Shown: positions 14,570-22,818, numbered from the stretch's first letter. The stretch is 25,631 bases of DNA from DRKI01 sp011051875 (GCA_026990385.1 JALXDL010000023.1:1-25631); one strand, 5' to 3'. The notes: generated by a model from the sequence alone, not told the origin. Numbers and translations are program-made.

Positions 14570-15133
14570 ATGGTTGACACATCGGGTCATCATATCGTCT
14601 ACGGGGTACTCCGGGACTACCTGACCGGCGAAGAACTGCCCGATACCGACGACGAGCGGGTGCGGCAGCGGCTGGCCCGGATGATGGTGGAGGAAAAGGG
14701 CTATGCCAGGGACGAACTTGAGCCGCGCCTGTGCATCGAGACCACCTTCAACCATATTTATGTCAGGTCGGTGATTGACCTGACAGTGCGGGTGGAGGGC
14801 AGGCGGCTGTTCATCGTCCGCTACGGGCCCGGTTCCCTCGTGACCCGGGAAAAGCCGGCCATTGCCGCAGCCCGGGTCCTGGATCCGGGCTACCGCATTC
14901 CCCTTGCCGTGGTCACCAATGGCCGGGATGCGGAGCTGCTGGAGACCGATACCGCCAAGGTCCTGGCCACCGGCCTCGAGGAGATTCCCGACCGGACCCT
15001 CGCCGGCGAGCTGCTGAAACGGTACTCCTTTGAACCATTGACCGATCCGGGCGAGCGGGAGCGGGCCCTGCGCATTCTCAACGCCTTTGACCTTGAGATC
15101 TGCTGCCGGGGAGACTCCTGCCGGCTGCCATGA
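14570..15133 (+). CDS. Orphan HsdR-N-terminal-domain-like protein
   Basis: The 187-residue protein resembles the stand-alone proteins that carry only the N-terminal nuclease-like domain of type I restriction subunit HsdR. Recognisable parts are RLARMMVEEKGYARDELEPR and IYVRSVIDLTVRVEGRRLFI, whose aspartate fits the first acidic residue of a PD-(D/E)xK fold, and then IVRYGPGSLVTREKPAIAAARVL. The final part reads IPLAVVTNGRDAELLETDTAK. The ExK pair expected on the next strand is absent (FIVRYGP instead), so nuclease activity is doubtful. No hsdM, hsdS or helicase is nearby. I chose the ATG at 14570 over a GTG at 14552 in the same frame because GCAGG precedes it. It follows acsE by 92 bases. Function is unknown. 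Confidence 0.72.
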   Translation: MVDTSGHHIVYGVLRDYLTGEELPDTDDERVRQRLARMMVEEKGYARDELEPRLCIETTFNHIYVRSVIDLTVRVEGRRLFIVRYGPGSLVTREKPAIAAARVLDPGYRIPLAVVTNGRDAELLETDTAKVLATGLEEIPDRTLAGELLKRYSFEPLTDPGERERALRILNAFDLEICCRGDSCRLP

Positions 15134-15317
15134 CCGCGGCGGCCGGCAGCTTTCGTGGCCAGAGGATTCATGCGGCCCCCCGGCGGTCCGCGGAGAGGCC
15201 GCTGGCTGCCTGCCCGCGGACATTATTCCTCCCGATGGAACGGCTTCTCGGCAACCCATGGAGATGTCCTGCTGTTTTCTTGTTCTCCAGACAGGAATTC
15301 AGGCGTGACGCACCAAT

Positions 15318-15347
15318 AATTAATGCCTCTACAATTAATGCCTGTAC
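15318..15347. repeat. Two tandem 15-bp repeats upstream of DAHP synthase
   Basis: AATTAATGCCTCTAC (15318-15332) is followed at once by AATTAATGCCTGTAC (15333-15347), differing at one base. It lies 20 bases before the DAHP synthase start, in the only AT-rich part of the 234-base gap 15134-15367. Adjacent direct repeats at this place could be a regulator binding site. This is inference. Confidence 0.5.
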
Positions 15348-15367
15348 AAGGCGGCTATTGACACAAG

Positions 15368-16717
15368 ATGATGGAACACCTCAGAGACTGGAACAAATCG
15401 AGCTGGCAGAAGTATCCGGCGCTGCAGCAGCCCAACTGGCCGGATGAAGAGAAATACAACCAGGTGCTGCAGACCATCGCCAAGCTGCCGCCACTGGTGT
15501 TTGCCGGTGAAATCAGGGACCTGAAGGCGCAGCTCGCCCAGGCTGTACGCGGCGAGGCGTTCCTGCTCCAGGGCGGCGATTGCTCCGAGGAGTTCTCCCG
15601 CTGCACGGCGCCCAACATCCGGGAGACCCTCAAGGTACTGCTGCAGATGGCCGTTATCCTGACTTATGCCGGCGGCAAGCCGGTGGTCAAGGTCGGCCGC
15701 ATCGCCGGTCAGTACGCCAAGCCCCGCTCCAGCGACACCGAGATCGTCAACGGCCAGGAGATCCCGAGTTACCGCGGCGACATGGCCAATTCGGTGGAGC
15801 CGGTCGCCGAGGCCCGGATCCCGGACCCCAACCGGATGCTGCAGGGATACAACATGGCGGCCGCCACGCTCAACCTGCTGCGGGCCTTTACCCGCGGCGG
15901 CTTCGGATCCCTGCACCGTGTCCAGGCCTGGAACCAGGAGTTTGTCCGGCAGTCGCCCATGGGACGCTCCTATGAGCGCCTTGCCAAGCAGATCAACCAG
16001 GCGCTCAGGTTCATGGATACCATCGGTATCCCCACCGATACGCCGCAGCTCAAGCAGGTCCAGTTCTTCACCTCGCACGAGGCCCTCTTCCTCGGCTACG
16101 AGGAGGCCCTGACCCGTGAGGATTCCGTTGACGGCGGCTGGTATGACTGTTCGGCCCACATGCTCTGGATCGGTGACCGTACCCGCCAGATCGACGGCGC
16201 CCATATCGAGTTTTTGCGCGGCGTGCTCAATCCCCTGGGCATGAAGGTCGGCCCCAAGCACGACATCGACGAGATCCTCGCCATTATCGAGAAGCTCAAT
16301 CCGGACAACGAACCGGGCCGGATAACCCTGATCACCCGCTTCGGGGCAAAGGATATCGAAAAGTATCTGCCGCCCCTGCTGCGGGCCGTCAAGCGGGCCG
16401 GGCTCAACGTGCTCTGGAGCTGCGATCCCATGCACGCCAACACCTTCAGTGCCGAGAGTGGGCACAAGACCCGGGATTTCGACAATATCCTCTCCGAGCT
16501 GCGCTGTTTCTTCGAGCTGCACTGGGCCGAGGGGACCGTTCCCGGCGGTGTCCATTTCGAGCTGACCGGCGACAATGTCACCGAGTGCATCGGCGGCGCC
16601 AGGAAACTCTCCGACGAGCAGCTGTCCCAGAACTACCAGACCACCTGCGATCCGCGTCTCAACGCGGAGCAGTCCCTGGAGATGGCCTTCCAGATCGCGG
16701 AAATGATCCGCAGTTAG
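15368..16717 (+). CDS. Class II 3-deoxy-7-phosphoheptulonate (DAHP) synthase
   Basis: The 449-residue enzyme condenses phosphoenolpyruvate and erythrose 4-phosphate in the first step of the shikimate pathway to aromatic amino acids. It is the plant/Mycobacterium type (class II), not the E. coli AroFGH type. Metal ligands known from the M. tuberculosis enzyme are seen as C72 (LLQGGDCSEEF), H356 (SCDPMHANT), E398 (GGVHFELTGDNVTEC) and D428 (TTCDPRLN). Other family motifs include KVGRIAGQYAKPRS and GPKHDI. Length is normal. ATGs at 15368 and 15371 are both possible; the only ribosome-like site is AAGGCGG about 12 bases upstream. It stands alone, with no other shikimate gene beside it. Confidence 0.95.
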   Translation: MMEHLRDWNKSSWQKYPALQQPNWPDEEKYNQVLQTIAKLPPLVFAGEIRDLKAQLAQAVRGEAFLLQGGDCSEEFSRCTAPNIRETLKVLLQMAVILTYAGGKPVVKVGRIAGQYAKPRSSDTEIVNGQEIPSYRGDMANSVEPVAEARIPDPNRMLQGYNMAAATLNLLRAFTRGGFGSLHRVQAWNQEFVRQSPMGRSYERLAKQINQALRFMDTIGIPTDTPQLKQVQFFTSHEALFLGYEEALTREDSVDGGWYDCSAHMLWIGDRTRQIDGAHIEFLRGVLNPLGMKVGPKHDIDEILAIIEKLNPDNEPGRITLITRFGAKDIEKYLPPLLRAVKRAGLNVLWSCDPMHANTFSAESGHKTRDFDNILSELRCFFELHWAEGTVPGGVHFELTGDNVTECIGGARKLSDEQLSQNYQTTCDPRLNAEQSLEMAFQIAEMIRS

Positions 16718-16743
16718 CCCCTCCGGGAAATGACCTGGCCGCT

Positions 16744-16789
16744 CCCCGGATCCAGCCGCCTGCAAGCAGGCCGGCGGGATCCGCAGGGG
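16744..16789. repeat. Long imperfect hairpin after DAHP synthase
   Basis: CCCCGGATCC (16744-16753) mirrors GGATCC...GGGG (up to 16789), with CCTGC/GCAGG closing the loop. It begins 27 bases after the DAHP synthase stop. The following sequence is CGGAAAATC, without a T run, so it would be a factor-dependent or weak terminator at best. Confidence 0.5.
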
Positions 16790-16855
16790 CGGAAAATCAG
16801 GCCAGAGCCAGGCAGATGATTTCTCTGCGGCCGGTTTGGTCCTTGATTAAAGCAT

Positions 16856-19285
16856 GTGAGATGCTATGATCTCTACATGAACATGGTCCAAAGCAGTCCG
16901 GTCAGGATCCTGGCCCTCATCTCCTGTACGCTCCTCGTTCTCCTGGTGGCCAAGATCCTGGCGGAATACCGTCATATCGGGGCGCTGGAGCACGCTGTCC
17001 AGCTTGAAGACACCAGGGTGATCCGCCAGCTGATCACTGCCTACCAGAAGACCTACCTCGATATCTTCATTCACCAGAATATCACCCCTGACGAGCAGAA
17101 CCTGGAGTTCCTGCCCCTGGTGGCGGTCAAGAACATCTCCAGCAACTTGGCCGGCATGACGGGTGAGAAAATCAAGGTGCGCATGGTTAGCGAGCGGCCA
17201 CGCGATCCCGATAATATCGCTGATCCCCTGGAACGGCGCGCCATCGACTATTTCCATCAGGATCCCGGGGCAAACGAGTTCAGCGAGATTGTGAAGGAGA
17301 ACGGTGAGGAGGTCTTTTTTCACGCCTCGCCCCTGCGCATCACCGCCAGCTGCCTGCCCTGCCATGCCAGCAGGGAGAAGGCGCCCGATGTCATTGCCTC
17401 CAGCTATGACTCCGGGTTTGACTACAGGCTGGGTGACCTCTATGGTATCCTCAGCATCAGGCTCTCCCATGACCGGCTCAGCGAGCGGGGATTTTCAACC
17501 TTTTTTATCAAGGCCGCCGGCTCGACCCTGCTCCTCGGCCTGCTGTTCCTTGGCGGCGGCCTGGTTCTTCTCAGGCGCATCCGCAGGGACGAAGAGAACT
17601 ATACCCGGGAACTGGAACAGGTCGTGCACTCCAGGACAGCCTCCCTCAGGGAGAAGGTCAAGCTCCTGGATGAATACCGGAAGGTGCTCGACGAGTCTGC
17701 CATTGTCTCCAAGAGTGATCTGGCTGGCAATATCACCTATGTCAATGAACGTCTCTGCCGGATGACCGGCTACAGCCGCGAGGAACTGATCGGTCGCCCC
17801 CACTCCATCCTCAGGCATCCCGATGTCAGCCCGGAGCTGTTTGCCGACATGTGGCAGACCATCTCGGAGGGCCGCGTGTGGCGGGGCGTCTTCCCCAGCC
17901 GGTGCAAGGACGGATCCACCCGCTGGAACGCCAGCACCATCTGTCCCATCTTCGATCACTCCGGAACCATCATCGAGTACATCGCTGCCCGCTATGACGT
18001 CACCGAGCTGATCGAGAAACGGCAGCAGCTGCAGCGACTGCTCACCACCGACACCCTGACCGGCCTCCCAAACCGCTACCAGCTCCTGCTGGACATCGAC
18101 CGCCTGGAGCAGGCTTCTCTGCTCATGGTCGATATCCATAACTTTGGCGAGATCAACGATTTTTACGGAATCGACACCGGCGATCTGGTCATCCGTGAGC
18201 TGGCCCGGCTGGTGGCGAAGCTCTGCCGGGACAGCCACATGACCCTCTACCGGTTGCACGGCGACCAGCTGGCCATCCTCTACCAGGGACCGTGGCGTGC
18301 TGACCAGCTGGAGCGGTTCAGCCATGAACTCCTGGAGGAGGTGGCGCGCAAACCCTTCCATGTCAACGACAACGAGATCCTGGTCCAGGTCACCTGCGGT
18401 ATCTCCTATAAGCAGGAGAATCCCCTCATCGAGGCGGACCTGGCCCTGAAACAGGCCAAGCGGCACGGCCGTTTGGTCCAGGTCATCGTGGAGAGTGGCG
18501 ACATCAGGAAGGTGCTGGAGAAAAACCACCAATGGCTCAGGAGACTGCGCGACGCCCTGGACGAGGACCGCATCGTTCCCTTCTATCAGCCGATCATCCA
18601 TGCGGCCACCGGCAGGATAACCAAATACGAATGCCTGGTCCGGCTCATCGAGCGGGACGGCACCGTGGTTCCGCCCATGGAGTTTCTGCCCATTGCGCGC
18701 AAGGCCAGGATCTATCCCCGGATCACCAGGGCGGTCATCGACCATGCCGTGCAGGTCTTTGCCGACCGGCCGTGTGATTTTTCCATCAACCTGGTCTGCG
18801 AGGATATCATGGACCTGGGCCTGGTGGAGTACATGCACGAAAAACTGCTGCAGACACCGCTGGCCGGCCGGGTGATTTTCGAGATCCTGGAGACCGAGGG
18901 GATGGAGAATTTCAACCGGATCCAGGAGTTCATCAGGGATGTCAAGCAGTACGGCTGTCGTATCGCCATCGATGATTTCGGGGCAGGCTACTCCAACTTC
19001 GAACGGCTCCTGAGCCTGCAGGCCGACTATCTCAAGATCGACGGCTCCATCATCCGCATGGTCACCACGGACGAGGTCTCCGCCACCATTGCCCGGACCA
19101 TCGTTACCGTGGCCGGCAAGATCGGCATCTGCACCGTGGCCGAGTACGTGCATGACGAGCAGACCGCCAGGCTGGCCAGGGAAATCGGTATCGATTACCT
19201 GCAGGGCTACCACCTGGGTGAGCCGCGGCCGCGGCAGATGCTGCCGGCCGGGGAGACATCGGCGAAGAGGGGGAAGAACGGGTGA
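16856..19285 (+). CDS. Membrane sensor: DUF3365-like c-haem domain, PAS, degenerate GGDEF, EAL phosphodiesterase
   Basis: The 809-residue protein has one transmembrane helix near 17-36, a periplasmic domain up to about 215 of the Tll0287/DUF3365 kind, and a second helix near 218-240. The periplasmic part contains CLPCH (166-170), a CxxCH c-type haem site. Inside the cell come a coiled coil (about 245-275), a PAS domain (about 275-390, with GNITYVNERLCRMTGYSREE), a GGDEF domain whose signature is HGDQL (468-472) and so probably cannot make cyclic di-GMP, and an EAL domain. In the EAL part the catalytic residues look intact: E592 in ECL, DDFGAG (D706, D707), LKIDGS, VAEYV and DYLQGY. A haem-gated cyclic di-GMP hydrolase is inferred. 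The frame begins at GTG 16856; ATG 16877 is an equally good start, as neither has a clear ribosome site. Confidence 0.9.
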   Translation: MRCYDLYMNMVQSSPVRILALISCTLLVLLVAKILAEYRHIGALEHAVQLEDTRVIRQLITAYQKTYLDIFIHQNITPDEQNLEFLPLVAVKNISSNLAGMTGEKIKVRMVSERPRDPDNIADPLERRAIDYFHQDPGANEFSEIVKENGEEVFFHASPLRITASCLPCHASREKAPDVIASSYDSGFDYRLGDLYGILSIRLSHDRLSERGFSTFFIKAAGSTLLLGLLFLGGGLVLLRRIRRDEENYTRELEQVVHSRTASLREKVKLLDEYRKVLDESAIVSKSDLAGNITYVNERLCRMTGYSREELIGRPHSILRHPDVSPELFADMWQTISEGRVWRGVFPSRCKDGSTRWNASTICPIFDHSGTIIEYIAARYDVTELIEKRQQLQRLLTTDTLTGLPNRYQLLLDIDRLEQASLLMVDIHNFGEINDFYGIDTGDLVIRELARLVAKLCRDSHMTLYRLHGDQLAILYQGPWRADQLERFSHELLEEVARKPFHVNDNEILVQVTCGISYKQENPLIEADLALKQAKRHGRLVQVIVESGDIRKVLEKNHQWLRRLRDALDEDRIVPFYQPIIHAATGRITKYECLVRLIERDGTVVPPMEFLPIARKARIYPRITRAVIDHAVQVFADRPCDFSINLVCEDIMDLGLVEYMHEKLLQTPLAGRVIFEILETEGMENFNRIQEFIRDVKQYGCRIAIDDFGAGYSNFERLLSLQADYLKIDGSIIRMVTTDEVSATIARTIVTVAGKIGICTVAEYVHDEQTARLAREIGIDYLQGYHLGEPRPRQMLPAGETSAKRGKNG

Positions 19286-19369
19286 GGACGACAGGTTCAC
19301 TGACGCCGCCTTTGCAGCGGATGGTTGCAGTCGGCCGGGCAGCGGTGTTTCCGGCCGCGGAGGAAGGGG

Positions 19370-19816
19370 TCAGTCGGTCACTGACCTGAAGATCTCCTGC
19401 ACGTCCCGTCTGTGGGCCGCCTGCAGCAGGCGGTTCCGGGAGTCGCTGTCCTTGAGAATGCGGCTGATCCGGGCCAGGGTGCGGAGGTATTCGTCGGCCA
19501 TGCTGACCGGGGCGAGGATGAGGGCGAAGAGGTGGACCGGCCGGTTGTCCACCGCATCAAAGAGGATGCCTTTTCTGCTGCGGCCGAAACCGAGCAGGAT
19601 CTCTTCCAGGCCGGCGACCTTACCGTGCGGGATGGCGATGCCGTTGCCCACGCCGGTGGAACCCACCTGCTCGCGTTCCAGCAGCACCCTGTCCAGCTGT
19701 TCACGTTCCAGCGGTTCGCACCGGTGATGGACCAGGCCGGCCAGTTCCCGCAGCACCCCTTCCTTGTCCGTGGCCTCGAGCTGCAGCCTGATACACGATT
19801 CATGGAGTTCCAGCAT
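19370..19816 (-). CDS. ptsN: PTS IIA-type nitrogen regulatory protein PtsN
   Basis: The 148-residue protein has the EIIA fold of PtsN, the last phosphoacceptor of the nitrogen phosphotransfer system. The active histidine is H64 in VGNGIAIPHGKV. It acts in regulation rather than sugar uptake. It follows rpoN by nine bases, the usual neighbourhood of ptsN, though the hpf gene that often lies between is missing. The gene is convergent with the EAL gene; the 84-base gap has a CGGCCGG/CCGGCCG pairing but no T run. PtsP and NPr partners are not in the window. Confidence 0.9.
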   Translation of the reverse strand: MLELHESCIRLQLEATDKEGVLRELAGLVHHRCEPLEREQLDRVLLEREQVGSTGVGNGIAIPHGKVAGLEEILLGFGRSRKGILFDAVDNRPVHLFALILAPVSMADEYLRTLARISRILKDSDSRNRLLQAAHRRDVQEIFRSVTD

Positions 19817-19825
19817 GACAGGCCC

Positions 19826-21283
19826 CTAGCTGCGCCGGGCCTTGCGCCGGTGTTTCATGGGCAGGATCTTCAGTTGGTCCCGGTACTTGGCCACTGTCCT
19901 CCGGGCGACCTTGATCTTTTCCCTGGCCAGCAGCTCGGAGATCTTGTTGTCACTCAGCGGCTTGGTCGGGTCCTCGGCGGCGATGAGCTGCCGGATCCTG
20001 TTCTTGATGGCCTCGGCCGCCACGGTCTCGCCGTCCGTGGTCGCCACCGCGGTGCTGAAGAAGTACTTGAGTTCGTAGATCCCCTGTGGCGTGTGGACAT
20101 ACTTGTTGGAGGTGACCCGGCTGACCGTGGACTCGTGCATGCCGATGTCCTCGGCCACGTCGCGCAGGATAAGCGGCTTGAGATAGCCGGGTCCCTTTTC
20201 GAAGAAGTCGCGCTGGAACTTGAGGATACTCTCCATGACCTTGTAGATGGTGCGCTGCCGCTGCTGGATCGACTTGATGAACCATTCGGCGTTGCGCTTG
20301 TTCTCGCGCAGGTAGCTGCGCGACTCGCTGGAGAGGCCGTGCCGTTTCTCGTTGAGGAGCTTCTCGTACTCCGTGGATATCTGCAGCCTGGGCAGGCCGT
20401 TTTCGTTGAGCTGGATGACGAAATCATCATCCACCTTGTAGACATAGACATCGGGCGAGACGTAGTTTGTCTGCTCGTTGCTGAACTCGTTGCCGGGAAA
20501 GGGCTTGAGGTTGGAGATGATCTCGACCGCCTCGTTGACCTTGCGCATGGGTGCCTTGGTCTTGCGGGCGATCATGGCGTAGTTGCGTGTTTCCAGCAGG
20601 TTCATGTGCTCGTCGACAATGCGGTAGGCCAGGGTTTCCTCCAACCCCTTGTGCTCCAGTTGCAGGAGCAGCGATTCCCGGATGTCGCGCGCCGCCACCC
20701 CGGGCGGATCCAGGCTCTGGACCAGGCGCAGGGCCGCCTCCGCCGTCTCCGGTGAGCATTTGCCATAGGCGCAGATATCGTCGATGTCACATTCCAGGAA
20801 ACCGTGGCCGTCCAGGTTGCCGATGATGAAGTGGGTCAGCTTCGTGTCTTCCTCGTTCAGGTCCAGGTGGGTGAGCTGCCACTGGAGATGGGAGGCGAGA
20901 CCGGGTTTGCTGGAGATGAAATCGAACTGGGACGGGGCATCGGCGGGCGGGGTTTCGCGGGCAAAGGAGAAGTCGGAGTCAAAGTTGTTGGCATAGTCCT
21001 CCCAGTTGACCTCCGCCACCTTGGCGGGATCGTCCCCGGCCACCGGCGCGGTGACCGGCAGCTCGGGCTTGTCGGTGGTCTCGGGGGCGGACAGCGATTC
21101 CGGGTTGGCCGGCGGTTCCGGTGGTTCCGGCGCCTCTTCGAGCATGGGGTTCTGCTCGATCTCCGCCTGCAGGGCATCGGTCAGCTCGAGGCGGCCCAGC
21201 TGCAGCAGCTTGATGGCCTGGCGCAACTGTGGCGTCATGACCAGTTTCTGAGCCAGTTTCAGGCGTTGTGAGAGTTCAAGCAT
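19826..21283 (-). CDS. rpoN: RNA polymerase sigma-54 factor RpoN
   Basis: The 485-residue protein is a full-length sigma-54. Region I is glutamine/leucine-rich (LKLAQKLVMTPQLRQAIKLL). An acidic, proline-rich region II follows (about 45-130). The core-binding part reads LDPPGVAARDIRESLLLQL. The C-terminal DNA-binding part has a helix-turn-helix (DVAEDIGMHESTVSRVTSNKY) and the RpoN box ARRTVAKYRD (about 460-469), which reads the -24 element. It directs transcription with AAA+ activators, for example for nitrogen, flagella or formate genes. It lies 27 bases after lptB on the same strand. The ATG at 21283 matches the family start, although its ribosome site is weak. Confidence 0.97.
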   Translation of the reverse strand: MLELSQRLKLAQKLVMTPQLRQAIKLLQLGRLELTDALQAEIEQNPMLEEAPEPPEPPANPESLSAPETTDKPELPVTAPVAGDDPAKVAEVNWEDYANNFDSDFSFARETPPADAPSQFDFISSKPGLASHLQWQLTHLDLNEEDTKLTHFIIGNLDGHGFLECDIDDICAYGKCSPETAEAALRLVQSLDPPGVAARDIRESLLLQLEHKGLEETLAYRIVDEHMNLLETRNYAMIARKTKAPMRKVNEAVEIISNLKPFPGNEFSNEQTNYVSPDVYVYKVDDDFVIQLNENGLPRLQISTEYEKLLNEKRHGLSSESRSYLRENKRNAEWFIKSIQQRQRTIYKVMESILKFQRDFFEKGPGYLKPLILRDVAEDIGMHESTVSRVTSNKYVHTPQGIYELKYFFSTAVATTDGETVAAEAIKNRIRQLIAAEDPTKPLSDNKISELLAREKIKVARRTVAKYRDQLKILPMKHRRKARRS

Positions 21284-21310
21284 GTGTCGGGCTGGTGTTG
21301 TTGAGGTTCC

Positions 21311-22042
21311 TTACATGTGAAAATTATCGCCCAGGTACATCTTGCGGGCCACCTCGCTCTCGATGATGTCCTCGGCAACGCCGCTGGTCAGGATCTGGCC
21401 GTCGTTCATGATATAGGCGAAATCGCAGACCTGCAGGGTTTCCCGCACATTGTGGTCAGAGATCAGGACCCCGATTCCTTTGCGTTTCAGGTCACGGATG
21501 ATCTGCTGCAGGTCGGCCACGGACAGCGGATCGACCCCGGCAAAGGGTTCGTCCAGGAGGATGAAACGAGGCCTGGTAGCCAGGGCCCGCATGATCTCCA
21601 CCCGCCGCCGTTCGCCGCCGGACAGGGCATGCCCCTTGTTCTCGGCCAGGTACTCGATCTTGAGTTCGGCCATCAGCTCCCGGATGCGGTTGCTGATCTC
21701 GTTCCTGGTAAGGCCGAGCGGTTCCAGGACGATGCGGACATTTTCCTCCACGGTCAGCTTCTTGAAGACCGACGGTTCCTGTGCCAGGTAGGTGATGCCC
21801 CGCCAGGCCCGCTTGTGGATGGGCAGGGTGGTGATATCCCGGCCGTCCAGGTAGATGGTGCCGCCGGTGGGACGGATAAAGCCGACAATGGAATAGAAGG
21901 TGGTGGTCTTGCCGGCCCCGTTGGGCCCCAGCAACCCGACCACCGATGCGCTGCGCACCTGGAGGCTGACCCGGTCCACCACCCGTCGGTTGCGGTACTC
22001 CTTGACCAGGTTCTGGGTCTCCAGCAGTGAATCCGGCTCCAT
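21311..22042 (-). CDS. lptB: LPS export ATP-binding protein LptB
   Basis: The 243-residue ABC ATPase powers LPS extraction from the inner membrane with LptFG and LptC. It has Walker A GPNGAGKTT (39-47), a Q-loop (YLAQEPSVFKKLTVEEN), signature LSGGERRR, Walker B FILLDEPFAGVDP and the switch histidine in ISDHNVRET. The QEPSVFKKLTVEEN stretch is typical of LptB rather than other ABC ATPases. The start codon shares one base with the lptA stop (TGATG at 22040-22044), so the two are coupled. lptF and lptG are not in the window. Confidence 0.97.
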   Translation of the reverse strand: MEPDSLLETQNLVKEYRNRRVVDRVSLQVRSASVVGLLGPNGAGKTTTFYSIVGFIRPTGGTIYLDGRDITTLPIHKRAWRGITYLAQEPSVFKKLTVEENVRIVLEPLGLTRNEISNRIRELMAELKIEYLAENKGHALSGGERRRVEIMRALATRPRFILLDEPFAGVDPLSVADLQQIIRDLKRKGIGVLISDHNVRETLQVCDFAYIMNDGQILTSGVAEDIIESEVARKMYLGDNFHM

Positions 22043-22569
22043 CAGTTCCCGGCGTCCGCTTCCGGGTGGATCACCGCCTTCACCCGGCCGGATCTGGCCT
22101 TGTCCTGTTCGACGATGGAACGGCCCTCGTCGAGGTAGTAGGTGATGGTCTTGCCGGAGACCATGTTCTGTCCCTGCCAGGCCTTAGCGTCACCGCTGAG
22201 GATCACCTTGCGCTCCGTGGCATAGTAGTCCATCCTGTCACCGGTGCCCAGCCAGTCGCCCTGGGTTATCTCCACGTTCTTTTTGCAGACAAGTTTTTTG
22301 ACCCGGCTTGCGCCTTTCTTCCTGCCGTCGTCCCCGGTGTAGTAGACCGTCATCTCGTCGGAACGGATGACCAGGTCACCCTGGCGGGCATCCACATTCC
22401 CCAGGAAGACAACCGAGTTGTCCTGTTCCTGGGAGATCATCCGGTCGGCCTCGATATGGATGGGCTCGGACGATTCGGTGGCTCCGGCCACGACAACGGT
22501 CAGCAGGATCAGCCCTGCCATGGCCATGGCCTGAAGCAGGCGGCGGACCGGCCGCGTTGAAAAATACAT
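22042..22569 (-). CDS. lptA: Periplasmic LPS transport protein LptA
   Basis: The 175-residue protein begins with a signal peptide (MYFSTRPVRRLLQAMAMAGL ... VVVAGATES). One OstA/LptA jellyroll domain follows, with EPIHIEADRMISQEQDNSVV, FLGNVDARQGDLVIRSDEM and MDYYATERKVILSGDA as recognisable strands. LptA bridges the periplasm between LptC and LptD. The ATG at 22569 is chosen because AAGGAG lies seven bases upstream and the signal peptide begins there; the frame stays open a further 24 codons upstream. The product is predicted to meet LptD, encoded at 1-868. lptC, which usually precedes lptA, is absent. Confidence 0.93.
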   Translation of the reverse strand: MYFSTRPVRRLLQAMAMAGLILLTVVVAGATESSEPIHIEADRMISQEQDNSVVFLGNVDARQGDLVIRSDEMTVYYTGDDGRKKGASRVKKLVCKKNVEITQGDWLGTGDRMDYYATERKVILSGDAKAWQGQNMVSGKTITYYLDEGRSIVEQDKARSGRVKAVIHPEADAGN

Positions 22570-22648
22570 AATCGCTCCTTCCTGGTCTCCTGGAAAGGTT
22601 CGGCTCGCCCGGCCAGGGGCTGTGTCTCCCTGCCTGAACACGATCGGT

Positions 22649-22669
22649 GCCGGCCGCGCTGCGGCCGGC
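22649..22669. repeat. GC palindrome in the lptA-argB divergent region
   Basis: GCCGGCCGC (22649-22657) and GCGGCCGGC (22661-22669) form a perfect 9-bp stem with a GCT loop. It sits in the lptA leader on the minus strand or upstream of argB on the plus strand. No T run follows on either strand. In the rest of the stretch from 22570 to 23025 I see an argB promoter candidate and nothing else; there is no lptC. Confidence 0.5.
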
Positions 22670-22789
22670 CTTTCCAGGCGACTCGCTGTATATTCGCGGG
22701 AGGACCTCGAACCGAGGGGCGGACATCGGCCGCCGGCACGGGACCGATCCTCCTGTAGTACTAAAAAAACAGGCTTCTCGTGTTCCGGT

Positions 22790-22818
22790 TTGGTTTTTGC
22801 AAGAGTTGCCAGGATAAT
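22790..22818 (+). promoter_or_regulatory. Possible sigma-70-type promoter of argB-argD
   Basis: TTGGTT (22790-22795) and GATAAT (22813-22818) are separated by 17 bases. The -10 is a good match, the -35 only partial. Transcription would start near 22825 and leave a leader of 130 to 200 bases, depending on the argB start. I saw no arginine operator that I could recognise. Confidence 0.4.

Noticed and set aside
15323..15361. Twelve-codon leader peptide before DAHP synthase (MPLQLMPVQGGY)
   Set aside because: It has no ribosome site, only one aromatic codon, and no terminator/antiterminator pair follows. It is a by-product of the tandem repeat.
16744..16789. Rho-independent terminator after DAHP synthase
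   Set aside because: The stem is strong, but no T run follows on either strand, so it is listed only as a hairpin.
22787..22800. Sigma-54 promoter (GG, ten bases, then GC) upstream of argB
   Set aside because: The core dinucleotides have the right spacing, but the rest of the -24 element does not match. Such a short pattern is common by chance, and a sigma-70 reading of the same place is better.
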